Below, one piece after another: positions 1 through 8,031 of a stretch of DNA of 64,000 bases. Made by a program: the position numbers and the translations under genes. This DNA comes from Nocardiopsis dassonvillei subsp. dassonvillei DSM 43111 (GTDB lineage Bacteria > Actinomycetota > Actinomycetes > Streptosporangiales > Streptosporangiaceae). Each line of letters opens with the position of its first letter. The first letter of the stretch is position 1. The notes beneath the pieces are model-generated. The model did not search any database. It saw only the letters and a list, made by a program, of their open reading frames with translations, and was not told where the DNA came from. The DNA is taken from positions 186,001 to 250,000 of the forward strand of contig NC_014211.1 in NCBI RefSeq assembly GCF_000092985.1, in the 5' to 3' direction.

Positions 1-349
1 ACGTGGCAGGGTCGGCGCAGTGGAGCATCCCGGGCGCAGTGAGCGCACGGACCTCATGGTCGATCAGGTACGCGACCTGTGTCCCCTCCTCCGCCTCGGA
101 GACGGCGAAGACAGCGCCGTGGAGCTGCATCGCCTTGGTCCACGCTTCCCAAGTCTCCACCGTCGCAGCTGTGGGCTCCAGCAGGAGAGAGAGCTCAGCG
201 ACTCGGTAGGCCGGTGTGAGAGACAGGTCAATGTTGGAGCAGTCCTGCTCCAAGTTCCGGATCTGCTGCGTGTTTCCCTCGATCTTGAGGTTGAGGAACT
301 GCTGGTTGACACCGTGTTCGATGCAGTGTCGGGAGATATAGGTGGTCAT
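1..349 (-). CDS. Hypothetical protein, C-terminus beyond window edge
   Basis: Reading from ATG at 349 on the minus strand gives 116 open codons running off the window at position 1. The product begins MTTYISRHCIEHGV and continues with a mixed, soluble-looking sequence (no signal peptide or membrane segment seen). A GAGAAGG sequence lies a few bases upstream of the ATG. The reading frame has the GC-rich third positions expected here, whereas the competing frames give low-complexity Arg/Ser strings. I do not recognise the family. It follows a toxin and its immunity gene on the same strand, so it could be a second immunity or module-associated protein, but this is inference from position only. 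Confidence 0.55.
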   Translation of the reverse strand, partial: MTTYISRHCIEHGVNQQFLNLKIEGNTQQIRNLEQDCSNIDLSLTPAYRVAELSLLLEPTAATVETWEAWTKAMQLHGAVFAVSEAEEGTQVAYLIDHEVRALTAPGMLHCADPAT

Positions 350-447
350 GAGGCCTTCTCAGACAAGTCGAAGGTCCGGCGACAGTGCCTCCCCGAGCTC
401 CTCCTTCCGCCCGTAGCAGTTCATCGCCACGGGTATAAAACGAGGTT

Positions 448-479
448 CTTCGGCCGCGTCCCGCAGGACACGGCCGAAG
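448..479 (-). terminator. Hairpin terminator after the immunity gene
   Basis: CTTCGGCCG (448-456) pairs with CGGCCGAAG (471-479), with an inner GTCC/GGAC extension closing a CGCA loop. On the minus strand it follows the stop of the immunity gene by 15 bases and is followed shortly by a T-rich run (TTTTAT). It separates the toxin/immunity genes from the gene at the window edge. Confidence 0.55.
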
Positions 480-494
480 CAAGAAACAGAATGT

Positions 495-962
495 TTATTC
501 CATTGCCCGACCCTCGGCCTCTTCCTGGAGTTTCTCGCGAAGCCAGTCGGTCATGTACTCCTCGTCGCGCGGGAAGTACTTGAGGTCGTTGGTGTAGCCG
601 AAGGCGGTGGGGAAGGTGATGCCGGGGTCCTCGTCGTAGTTGTAGGTGACGTTGAACCTGCCGGGCGGGGTGATGACGTACTCGAAGGAGAACCAGGTGC
701 CCTTGCCCTCCTGGTACATCCCCGCCCTGAGGTCGTCGATCATCAGACCCATGCCGCTCGGAACGGACTCCCTCTGACTGGTTCCGTCCTCGAATTCAAC
801 GACGAGGGTGCTCGTAGACTGTTCGATAACGGATTTCCTGGTGTAGACGATCTTTGCCCATCCGTCGGGGGCTTGGTCAAGGATCCGTGCCCCGATTTGC
901 GTCAGGATATCCTGTTGCTCATCTGGGGTTAGATGGCCTCTTTGGAAGTGATGGTTGACCAT
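495..962 (-). CDS. YezG-like (DUF600) immunity protein
   Basis: A 155-aa protein. The middle and C-terminal parts resemble the YezG/DUF600 antitoxin family: an acidic N-terminal helix region, a WF(S)FEY...PPGRFNVTYNYDEDP core, and a conserved-looking tail with LKYFPRDEEYMTDWLRE. YezG-type proteins neutralise YeeF-type nuclease toxins. Here the gene starts 17 bases after the stop of such a toxin, in the same direction, which is the standard toxin-then-immunity order. It is probably cytoplasmic and binds the nuclease domain to protect the producing cell and its kin. Family assignment rests on sequence pattern recognition, and the partner assignment on adjacency. Confidence 0.8.
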   Translation of the reverse strand: MVNHHFQRGHLTPDEQQDILTQIGARILDQAPDGWAKIVYTRKSVIEQSTSTLVVEFEDGTSQRESVPSGMGLMIDDLRAGMYQEGKGTWFSFEYVITPPGRFNVTYNYDEDPGITFPTAFGYTNDLKYFPRDEEYMTDWLREKLQEEAEGRAME

Positions 963-979
963 GAGACTTAATTCCTTCC

Positions 980-3900
980 CTAGTCCACGAGGGGTGGTAC
1001 GTTGTTGTACTCTCGGTTTTCCATTCTAACCCCGTTGAGGACCCATTCGACCTCAATCCTGCTCGGCGGTGGCAAGTGACGGTTTCCGGACTTGTCGTAC
1101 ACCGGTGGCAGGCTGGGGTCGTAGATGTTAGTGATCTTAACGTCGATCTTGGGGTTATTCGGATTCAGTGCGAGGGCGGCGTCCCAGCTCCCGTCATTGA
1201 ATTTGGGGTTGGTGAATCCATGCCAGGAGCCCTTGTCGCGCATGATTCCACGCCAGGAGCGCTCGATGTTCCGGTAACTTCCCTCGATGCCGCCCCGTAC
1301 TTCTTCGGGGATGTCATCCAGAGCGGTCTCGGTCCTGTTCTGGTTCACGTCGAACCGCATCGGGACCATGTTCAGGCGCTCGCCGATACCGAAGAACTCC
1401 GCGTACCCGATCAGGTGGCCGCCGTCCCACTGGATGTCCTGGTACTGGGGGACCTCACCCGCTTCCGGCGGACGGCCGTTCGCCGTTTCGAAGTCATCGC
1501 GGATCTTCTGGTTCAGCTGTTCGTAGTAGTCCGAGCCCTGGCTGTTGACCTTGGACTGTTCGTTTTCGTTGCGGACGTTCGGTTCCTTGTGCAGCGTTCC
1601 CTCGACGGAGACCGTCCGGCCGTACTCGTCGGTCCTGTAGGTGTAGCCGTCCACGTTGAAGGTCATGTCCGGCCTGGGGTTGAGGTACTCCGGATGCTCG
1701 GAGTTCCAGCCCTTGGACTCGGTCCGGATCTCCCTGATGTTCCCATCGGCGTCGGTGACGTAGTCCGTGTGGAGGTCGCTGCCCGGTTCGTAGAGCCTGT
1801 ACCTGCTGTTCGGCTCCAGAATGCGGTTGCTGACATTGCCGTTGTCGTCCCTGATCTCGCCGAAGCGCAGGCCGTCCCTGGGGAGGAGTTCCCGGACCCC
1901 GGGGTCGGTGCTCTCCGGTCGCAGGTCGGGCTGGTTCCTGATCGGGGTGTTCTCCGGGCCGTCGTTCTGGCCGCCCCGGCCGCCGAGGATGTCGCCTCCG
2001 GCGCTGCCCGGCCGCGTGTCGCCGGGGCCCCGTCCGTTGCCGCCCGCGCTGTGCGTGTTGCCACCGCCGTCGCCGGACCCGTCCAGGACGTCCGTGCCGC
2101 CACGGGAGTTCCCCCCGGTGTCCAGCGTGTCACTGCCGTTGCCGCCGGTGCTGTTGGTGACCAGGGGCGTGCGGTCCCGCATCTGCGGGCCGTCGTCGCC
2201 GAAGTCCGCGTCGCGGTGGTCGTCCGGGAAGCGCTGGGGACCGTCGCCGCCGGTGCCGGTCAGGTCCACCCGGTCGTACGACGGCGGGTTGGAGACGTCC
2301 TGGCTGCCCTCGAACGTGTCGTTGTTCCCGCCGCCGACGAGGGCGGGAACCCTCCCCGACTCCGGGCCGTCCGGGGACTGGTTGGCCTCCCACGCCGGGT
2401 AGTCCGAGGCGTGCGCGTTCATGTCGCTGAACACCGCCTCCAGGGACGGGTCCAGGCCCAGCTCCTCCAGGTCGGGCTGCCCGGAACGGTTCGGCCGGGG
2501 GGCGTCGCTGTCGCCTCCCTCCCCACCGAGGACCCTGCGCCCGAGGTCGCCCAGCTCGGCGGAGTCCGGATGCGAAGTCAGCAGCTCCAGGAGCTCCCGG
2601 CTGTCGTCGAGTTCACGCGTGGTCGGGTTCACGGCGGGCCGGGTGTCGGCCGGGCCGCCCTCCTCGTCGCCGTGGTGGTTGGCGACGCGCTGGCTGTCGG
2701 AGCCCTCGGAGCCGTTCCCGTCCCCACCGGAACCGTTGCCGCCCGGGTCGTCCCCGCCGCCGAAGAAGCCCCCGCCGGTGAACCTGCTCAGCAGGTTCTG
2801 CATCTCCGACAGCCGGGAGGTGCTGAAGGCGCCCTCCCGGAGCTGGCCCAGGTCGATCCTGAGATCCGCCAGGGAGACGTTGCCGAACCGGGGCAGGCTC
2901 AGGTTGATCCGGCTCATGTCCGGCACGTCCACGTCGGGGACGCTCGGCCCGTCCCCGCCCATCCTGTTGAGCATGGCCGAACCGCGCCAGGCCATCAGCG
3001 GCACGCCCACGACCGCGCCCACGCCGGTCGCGGTCAGGGCGGCGCCGCCCACGGTCGCGCCGATGTTGAGCAGGGCGGTCCCGATGACGTAGCCGGGCCG
3101 CTCGCTCCACTCCTCCCAGGGCACCACCGCGTGCGCGGCGTCCTTCCAGGCGTTGCCGACGGTGTCCCAGCCCGACCAGCCCCAGCTGTCGCTCTCGGAG
3201 TCGTACATGCCCGCCAGTGACGCCAGGGACTGGAGGTTGCCCTCGTGGTACTCCCACATGGCGTCGCCCCAGGACATCTCGAACCAGCCCTCGGAGCTGT
3301 ACATCCCGGTGATGCCGCCGACGTCCTCCGCGATCCCCACGAAGAAGTCGCCCACCGCCGCACCCGCGTCCACCCACCAGCCGTGGTCGGTCTCCATGGG
3401 ACCGCCCCAGGCCATGGCCACGTCGCCGAGGTACCCGTCGTAGCCGTGCTCGAACTCGCCCGGCGCGGACTCCCCGTCGCCGTCGCCCGCGACGAAGTTG
3501 GTGCGGTCGGGGATGTCGGCGTTGATCGCGTTGGCGCAGGCCCGCTCGGCCTCCTCGTACTCGCGCCGCAGCGCGTCCGCGCGGTCGAGCAGCGCCTGGT
3601 GCTCCCCGACCTTCTCGCTCTCGCGCCCCAGGAGGCTGTCGACGAACCCGTCGGCCTCGCGCCAGTCGTCGTCGCCCTCGATGGAGTTGAGGAAGGTGTA
3701 GGAGTCGCTCTTGAGCGTGGACCACTTGCCCTTGATGTCCCGGACGGCCTCGGCGAAGGTCTCCAGCGCGCTCGCGGCCTTGTCGAAGGAGGTCTCCACC
3801 TTGTCGCCGTCGGTCGCGACCGGGTCCACCACCGCGTACAGGGTCTCGGCCTCGGGCGCGGAGTAGCACGTGGACAGCCCCGCCCAGGCGCTCTTGATGT

Positions 3901-4039
3901 CGCCGCCGATTCCTGCCACGTTGGCCCCCTCCCGGCGCAGGTCCCGCGCCTGTCTCTCCAGGGTGGCGGGACTGGCGGTCGGAATGGGGAAGGCCGCGGG
4001 GTTGATCAGGCCGCCCGTGGGCGTGCACATCTCGGTCAC
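980..4039 (-). CDS. Polymorphic toxin with C-terminal DNA/RNA non-specific endonuclease domain
   Basis: A 1019-aa multidomain toxin. Residues 1-180 form a long helical region like WXG100/LXG-type export domains. Around 325-365 is a hydrophobic Gly/Ala-rich stretch often seen in effectors that cross membranes. Residues 430-700 are Gly/Asn/Asp-rich and probably disordered. The last ~200 residues look like Endonuclea_NS_2: a YRTDEYGR lead-in, then WDGGHLIGYAEFFG (near residue 873), where the His is the expected catalytic residue, and LNMVPMRFDVNQ. The GTG at 4039 is chosen because GGAGG lies 7 bases upstream; ATG at 4030 is an alternative. Two small partner genes lie upstream and the immunity gene downstream. 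Export by a type VII-like system is inferred; no secretion machinery is in the window. Confidence 0.85.
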   Translation of the reverse strand: MTEMCTPTGGLINPAAFPIPTASPATLERQARDLRREGANVAGIGGDIKSAWAGLSTCYSAPEAETLYAVVDPVATDGDKVETSFDKAASALETFAEAVRDIKGKWSTLKSDSYTFLNSIEGDDDWREADGFVDSLLGRESEKVGEHQALLDRADALRREYEEAERACANAINADIPDRTNFVAGDGDGESAPGEFEHGYDGYLGDVAMAWGGPMETDHGWWVDAGAAVGDFFVGIAEDVGGITGMYSSEGWFEMSWGDAMWEYHEGNLQSLASLAGMYDSESDSWGWSGWDTVGNAWKDAAHAVVPWEEWSERPGYVIGTALLNIGATVGGAALTATGVGAVVGVPLMAWRGSAMLNRMGGDGPSVPDVDVPDMSRINLSLPRFGNVSLADLRIDLGQLREGAFSTSRLSEMQNLLSRFTGGGFFGGGDDPGGNGSGGDGNGSEGSDSQRVANHHGDEEGGPADTRPAVNPTTRELDDSRELLELLTSHPDSAELGDLGRRVLGGEGGDSDAPRPNRSGQPDLEELGLDPSLEAVFSDMNAHASDYPAWEANQSPDGPESGRVPALVGGGNNDTFEGSQDVSNPPSYDRVDLTGTGGDGPQRFPDDHRDADFGDDGPQMRDRTPLVTNSTGGNGSDTLDTGGNSRGGTDVLDGSGDGGGNTHSAGGNGRGPGDTRPGSAGGDILGGRGGQNDGPENTPIRNQPDLRPESTDPGVRELLPRDGLRFGEIRDDNGNVSNRILEPNSRYRLYEPGSDLHTDYVTDADGNIREIRTESKGWNSEHPEYLNPRPDMTFNVDGYTYRTDEYGRTVSVEGTLHKEPNVRNENEQSKVNSQGSDYYEQLNQKIRDDFETANGRPPEAGEVPQYQDIQWDGGHLIGYAEFFGIGERLNMVPMRFDVNQNRTETALDDIPEEVRGGIEGSYRNIERSWRGIMRDKGSWHGFTNPKFNDGSWDAALALNPNNPKIDVKITNIYDPSLPPVYDKSGNRHLPPPSRIEVEWVLNGVRMENREYNNVPPLVD

Positions 4040-4178
4040 GGGGGTGCCTCCGTCTGGGAGCTGAGGGAAGAACGCGTCGGGGGTCCTCGGGGCCGGGGGA
4101 CCGCGGGAAGGAGGAACGGGGGATCGGGGTCGGGGGAGGGGCCGGGAGGGGAAGGCGCCGCGACCGTGGCGGAACCCG

Positions 4179-4550
4179 CTACACGGGCGCGTGGGGCCCG
4201 TACTGCCGGGGCGGCTCGGGCTCGGGGATCACGCCCGCGTTCTCCTGCGCCTCGGCGGCCATCTCCATGTTGCCGTTGAAGTAGTGGGTGACGGCTGTGC
4301 TGGTGTTGGTCACGGCGCTCACGGCCAGTCCGGCCATGTCGCCCATGAGCCCGAAGTTGTGCTCGGCGAACTCGCCCAGCGCGACGCTGACGGGCGTGCT
4401 GTTCGCCTCCTCGTTGATGGCCGTGATCAGGTTCTCGGCGGAGGTCATCGCGCCGACGAGGCCGTCGCTGCCGCCCTCCTCGCCGATGTATCCGGCGACG
4501 CTGGTCAGCACGGCGCCCACCTCGGCGGGCTGGATGTTCCACCCGGACAT
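4179..4550 (-). CDS. DUF6507-type small helical protein
   Basis: A 123-aa protein starting MSGWNIQPAEVGAVLTSVAGYI, which matches the DUF6507 pattern found next to actinobacterial polymorphic toxins. It is mostly helical, with no signal peptide, and ends in a short Pro-rich tail. Size and fold type resemble ESX/WXG100 partners, so a role as an export partner or chaperone for the toxin downstream is plausible, but this is inference. It lies 139 bases upstream of the toxin on the same strand and 43 bases after the preceding small gene, so the three may be co-transcribed. Confidence 0.7.
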   Translation of the reverse strand: MSGWNIQPAEVGAVLTSVAGYIGEEGGSDGLVGAMTSAENLITAINEEANSTPVSVALGEFAEHNFGLMGDMAGLAVSAVTNTSTAVTHYFNGNMEMAAEAQENAGVIPEPEPPRQYGPHAPV

Positions 4551-4593
4551 GCGGACACTCTCCTCTCAGGGGCTCTCGGAGCTCTCGGGGGCT

Positions 4594-4881
4594 TCAGGAG
4601 TCGCCGGGGCGCGAGAAGGCGCCCGCGCGGAAGTTGGCGGGCGGCGCCGCGTCCGCGGACGCGGGTTCCTCCCGGCGCTGGACGGCCTGGATCTGCTCGT
4701 TGAGCATGCCCAGGGACGCGTGCAGGGCGGCGAGGTCGTCCCGGAGCCGGGAGCGCATCCGCGCGGAGGCCATGACGAGCCTGGGGTGGACGCCGCGGGC
4801 GGCGCCCCCGTCGGAGGCCTCGGGCAGATCCTCGTCGAGGACGGCCTGTTCGTCGCTCGGCTCCACCAGGTCGAACTTCAT
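4594..4881 (-). CDS. Small helical protein of the toxin module
   Basis: A 95-aa protein ([20 protein letters not shown]...) with an acidic N-terminus, a central amphipathic helix ([22 protein letters not shown]) and an Ala/Pro-rich tail. The start at 4881 is preferred because GAGGGGGAG lies just upstream; an upstream in-frame start at 4962 would add an Arg-rich stretch without a ribosome site. I recognise no family by name. It is the first gene of the toxin module and, like the DUF6507 gene that follows, probably works as a helical partner of the exported toxin. That role is inferred from position. Confidence 0.65.
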   Translation of the reverse strand: MKFDLVEPSDEQAVLDEDLPEASDGGAARGVHPRLVMASARMRSRLRDDLAALHASLGMLNEQIQAVQRREEPASADAAPPANFRAGAFSRPGDS

Positions 4882-5068
4882 GTACTCCCCCTCTCGGCCG
4901 GGCCGTGTCCGTTCCTTGTGACGTCCGAAGGCCCTCGGTGGTTCGGGAAACCTCGCGCACACCCTATTCTTGCGCGCGGACAGTCCTTCTGCCCAGGGGT
5001 TGTCCGCTTCGCGCCAGGGAGTCCGCTCCGTACGGACCCGCGGGGTCGGGGCGCTCGGGCCGCACCCT

Positions 5069-5074
5069 TAGTCT
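5069..5074 (+). promoter_or_regulatory. -10 element of leaderless menG
   Basis: TAGTCT fits the actinobacterial TANNNT consensus and ends 7 bases before the menG ATG, so the mRNA would start at or next to the start codon. No ribosome site is visible before this ATG. Confidence 0.5.
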
Positions 5075-5081
5075 TGTGCCC

Positions 5082-5792
5082 ATGACCCGCGCCAAACTCG
5101 ACAAGAAGCCCCAGGACGTCGCGGCGATGTTCGACGGCATCGCCGACAGGTACGACCTCGTCAACGACGTCATCTCGCTGGGCCAGGACCGCATCTGGCG
5201 CAAGGCCGCGGTCAACGCGGTCGACGCCTACAGCGGCGAACTCGTCCTGGACCTGGCGGCGGGGACGGGCACCTCCTCGGAGTCCTTCGTCAGGAAGGGC
5301 GCCCGCGTGGTGGCCTGCGACTTCTCCCTCGGCATGCTCCGCGCCGGGGTGCGGCGGCGCGGGGGGGCCTCCCGGGGCGGCGTGACCTTCGTGGCGGGCG
5401 ACGCCCTGCACCTGCCCTTCGCCGACGAGACCTTCGACGCGGTCACGATCTCCTTCGGCCTGCGCAACGTCAACGACGTGGACCAGGCGCTGCGCGAGCT
5501 GCGGCGGGTCACCAAGGTCGGCGGGCGGATGGTCATCTGCGAGTTCAGCCACATCCCGGTCGAGTTCGTGGACCGGCTCTACTCCACCTACCTCATGGGC
5601 GCGCTGCCCAAGATCGCGGGCATGGTGTCCGGCAGCGGCGAGTCCTACGACTACCTGTCCGAGTCGATCATGGCCTGGCCCAAGCAGCCCGAGCTGGCGC
5701 GCCGCCTCCAGGACGCGGGCTGGTCGCGGGTGGCCTGGCGCAACCTGTCGACGGGGATCGTCGCGCTGCACCGAGGCTTCCGCGACAAGTAG
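5082..5792 (+). CDS. menG: Demethylmenaquinone methyltransferase
   Basis: A 236-aa UbiE/MenG-type SAM-dependent methyltransferase, normal in length. It methylates demethylmenaquinone to menaquinone, the quinone used by the NADH dehydrogenase encoded downstream. Visible motifs: [21 protein letters not shown] at the N-terminus (UbiE signature region), LDLAAGTGT as the SAM-binding motif I, and [20 protein letters not shown], the family signature. A longer open frame exists upstream, but the ATG at 5082 matches the family start and has a leaderless-type -10. It stands alone, divergent from the toxin module, with a 650-base gap before the next gene. Confidence 0.95.
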   Translation: MTRAKLDKKPQDVAAMFDGIADRYDLVNDVISLGQDRIWRKAAVNAVDAYSGELVLDLAAGTGTSSESFVRKGARVVACDFSLGMLRAGVRRRGGASRGGVTFVAGDALHLPFADETFDAVTISFGLRNVNDVDQALRELRRVTKVGGRMVICEFSHIPVEFVDRLYSTYLMGALPKIAGMVSGSGESYDYLSESIMAWPKQPELARRLQDAGWSRVAWRNLSTGIVALHRGFRDK

Positions 5793-6067
5793 CGGCACGG
5801 TCCGGAACGTTTCGGGTGTGACGCCAGGGGTGTCGGAAGCGCCAGAGGTATCGCGCTCGCGCTGATCCCGCTCCTGGCGTCGCGTTCTGCTCCTGGCTCC
5901 ATGTTCGCGGCCGGGGTCGTCTCCGGCGGCGGCCACGCCGGGAGGGCCGTTCCCCGACCGCGCCACCGAACCCCCCCGGGGCCCGTCCCCGCGAGTCCCG
6001 CGGTCTCGCGCCGAGTTCGTCCCGCGGACCCCGCACGGCCGGGGCACACCAGGCATAAAAATTTCGT

Positions 6068-6098
6068 AATCCCGAGGAGTGCCCCGCTCCTCGGGATT
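6068..6098 (+). terminator. Intrinsic terminator
   Basis: AATCCCGAGGAG pairs with CTCCTCGGGATT around a 7-base loop (12-bp stem), followed by TTCG with a short T run; the minus-strand side has a T-rich AAATTTTTA flank as well. It probably ends menG transcription and may act in both directions. Confidence 0.75.
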
Positions 6099-6283
6099 TT
6101 CGTGTTGCCCGTGTGGCGCCTGGGGCAGTGGTCACCATTCTGAACTGGGGCTCTCGCGGAGCGTGACGTTGTTCGGGGCGTGTGAAGCCTTCTGGGGCCT
6201 ATATCCCCTTTGGTAGCAGGCCGTCTGAATACCCCCCGGGGACTCGCCTCCGACTGCGGGAGGGTCTAGACTGCCGAAAAGGG

Positions 6284-6303
6284 CTTGTGAAGTGCTTCAC
6301 AAG
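6284..6303. promoter_or_regulatory. Rex (NADH/NAD+ sensor) operator
   Basis: CTTGTGAAGTGCTTCACAAG is a palindrome with 9-bp arms and contains a perfect match to the Rex operator TTGTGAA-N4-TTCACAA (6285-6302). Rex is known in Streptomyces to repress respiratory genes, including nuo and cyd, when NADH is low. Its position before the flavoprotein/nuo block fits that role. The rex gene itself is not in the window. Confidence 0.85.
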
Positions 6304-6330
6304 TCTAGGAGGTATAGGACACATGCCTCT

Positions 6331-6447
6331 ATGTCGGACATAACGGACTCCCCACAGCACCCATACAACTCCCCCCGTGAGCGGGTCCATCCCGCAGGCA
6401 GACCCGCCACGGTGCATCCGCGCGAGCAGTCGAGGACCCACCCGTGA
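6331..6447 (+). CDS. Possible 38-aa leader ORF overlapping the reductase start
   Basis: ATG at 6331 opens a 38-codon frame (MSDITDSPQHPYNSPRERVH...) whose TGA stop overlaps the GTG start of the next gene in a GTGA arrangement, the same coupling used throughout the nuo operon. AGGAGG at 6307-6312 is rather far away (18 bases); it is better placed for a 6-codon ORF (ATG 6323, peptide MPLCRT). Composition is Pro/Arg/His-rich and no family is recognised. It may be a real translationally coupled leader or chance. Confidence 0.2.
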   Translation: MSDITDSPQHPYNSPRERVHPAGRPATVHPREQSRTHP

Positions 6448-7748
6448 GCGAGACAGCCACCTCCTCTCCCCGAGGCCGGGAGCGGACCGAGTACGACGCC
6501 GACGTGATCGTGGTCGGCGCAGGTCCCTCCGGCTCCACCACCGCCTACTACCTTGCCCAGGCAGGACTGGACGTCCTGCTCCTGGAGAAGACCTCCTTCC
6601 CGAGGGAGAAGGTCTGCGGAGACGGACTCACCCCCCGCGCGGTGAAGCAGCTCACCGCTATGGGTGTCACCTTCGACGACCCGGGGTGGATGAAGAACCA
6701 CGGCCTGCGCATCATCGGCGCGGGCGTCCGCCTGGAGCTGCCCTGGCCCGACCTGGCCGCCTACCCGGGTTTCGGCCTCGTGCGCACCCGTTACGACTTC
6801 GACCAGATCGTGGTCAACCGCGCGGTGGCCGCCGGGGCCAAGCTCCTGGAGCGCACCACCGTCACCGGCCCCCTCATGGACGAGCGCAGCAACCGCATCG
6901 TCGGAGTCCGGGCCAAGAACGCCGACCGCGAGCCCGTCACCTTCCGGGCGCCGCTGGTCGTGGCCGCCGACGGCAACTCCTCCCGGCTGTCCGTGGCCAT
7001 GGGCATCCGCAAGCGCGACGACCGGCCCATGGGCGTGGCCGTGCGCACCTACTTCGAGAGCCCCCGCCACGAGGACGACTACCTGGAGTCCTGGCTGGAG
7101 CTGTGGGACCGCAGCGGCGACAAGGACGTCCTCCTGCCCGGCTACGGCTGGGTCTTCGGCGTCGGCGACGGCACCAGCAACGTCGGCCTGGGCATCCTCA
7201 ACTCCACCGCGTCCTTCCAGGACATGGACTACCGCAAGCTCCTGCGCCGCTGGACCGAGTCCATGCCCGAGGAGTGGGGCTTCACCGAGGACAACCAGAA
7301 GGGCGCCATCCGTGGCGCCGCACTGCCCATGGGCTTCAACCGGGTGCCGCACTACTCCCGCGGCCTCATGCTCGTCGGCGACGCGGGCGGCATGGTCAAC
7401 CCCTTCAACGGCGAGGGCATCGCCTACGCCATGGAGGCCGGGAACATCGCCGCCGACGTGATCGTGCAGGCGCACGGCAGACCCACCCAGCAGACCCGCG
7501 AGCGGGCCCTGCTGCGCTACCCGGACGTGCTCGCCGACACCTACGGCGGCTACTACACGCTCGGCCGCTACTTCGTGAAGGTCATCGGCCAGCCCGAGTT
7601 CATGAAGTACGCGACCAGGTACGGCCTGCGCCAGCGCACCCTCATGAAGTTCGTGCTGAAGATGCTGGCCAACCTCACCGAGCCCACGCAGGGAGACGCC
7701 ATGGACAGGGTCATCAACGGCCTGTCCCGCATCGCCCCCGCGGCCTGA
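6444..7748 (+). CDS. Geranylgeranyl-reductase family FAD oxidoreductase (menaquinone-reductase type)
   Basis: A 434-aa flavoprotein of the geranylgeranyl reductase family. Motifs: VVGAGPSGSTTAYYL (FAD dinucleotide-binding GxGxxG), EKVCGDGLTPRAV after the first strand, and GDAGGMVNPFNGEGIAYAMEAG for FAD binding near residue 310. Relatives such as mycobacterial MenJ reduce one isoprene unit of menaquinone. The setting (menG upstream, nuo downstream, polyprenyl synthase after nuo) supports that role, but substrate is inferred. GTG at 6444 has GAGGA about 8 bases upstream. The gene lies just behind a Rex operator and is followed by a strong hairpin. Confidence 0.85.
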   Translation: MSETATSSPRGRERTEYDADVIVVGAGPSGSTTAYYLAQAGLDVLLLEKTSFPREKVCGDGLTPRAVKQLTAMGVTFDDPGWMKNHGLRIIGAGVRLELPWPDLAAYPGFGLVRTRYDFDQIVVNRAVAAGAKLLERTTVTGPLMDERSNRIVGVRAKNADREPVTFRAPLVVAADGNSSRLSVAMGIRKRDDRPMGVAVRTYFESPRHEDDYLESWLELWDRSGDKDVLLPGYGWVFGVGDGTSNVGLGILNSTASFQDMDYRKLLRRWTESMPEEWGFTEDNQKGAIRGAALPMGFNRVPHYSRGLMLVGDAGGMVNPFNGEGIAYAMEAGNIAADVIVQAHGRPTQQTRERALLRYPDVLADTYGGYYTLGRYFVKVIGQPEFMKYATRYGLRQRTLMKFVLKMLANLTEPTQGDAMDRVINGLSRIAPAA

Positions 7749-7749
7749 C

Positions 7750-7783
7750 GGGCGGGTCCGGGCGCCCGCGCCCGGACCCGCCC
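7750..7783 (+). terminator. Strong GC hairpin after the reductase gene
   Basis: GGGCGGGTCCGGGC (7750-7763) pairs perfectly with GCCCGGACCCGCCC (7770-7783). It starts one base after the stop codon and has no T run, so it may terminate only partly or protect the 3' end. It suggests nuoA also has its own promoter. Confidence 0.55.
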
Positions 7784-7961
7784 GGACGGGGGCGCCGCCT
7801 CCCGGGGAGGACCGGAGCCGCACGAGCGCCGACAGCCGGGCGCCGCGGCGCCGAGGCCCCCGGGACACGGGGCGCCGACCCAGCCGTGACACACAACCCA
7901 CCGGGCGGTCGAGCCCGGCTCCACAACAGGACACACGGGACGACCGGAGATGAGCCCGCAC

Positions 7962-7979
7962 AAGTGAAAGCAATCACAA
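7962..7979. promoter_or_regulatory. Candidate degenerate Rex site before nuoA
   Basis: AAGTGAAAGCAATCACAA matches TTGTGAA-N4-TTCACAA at 11 of 14 specified positions. It lies about 50 bases upstream of nuoA, where Rex sites are known in Streptomyces. It is weaker than the perfect site at 6284-6303. Confidence 0.4.
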
Positions 7980-8031
7980 GCGCTCCCGGCACGCCGCGCG
8001 GGCGTGCCCAGCAGCCAGGAGGAGGGTGAGC

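Larger units (their letters stand above)
5793..6330. other. Intergenic region upstream of the menaquinone/nuo block
   Basis: This gap holds a terminator at 6068-6098 and the Rex operator at 6284-6303. A TAGACT (6267-6272) just upstream of the operator could be a -10 element, which would put the operator at the transcription start. I see no other gene in the first 270 bases. Confidence 0.5.

Noticed and set aside
1076-3220. 714-codon plus-strand open frame opposite the toxin gene
   Set aside because: It is the antisense shadow of the toxin gene. The product is a Val/Arg/Gly-rich string with no domain, whereas the minus strand has clear nuclease motifs.
6330-6342. Small palindrome TATGTC-G-GACATA near the Rex site
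   Set aside because: Six-base arms are expected by chance; it overlaps the possible leader ORF and has no known binder.
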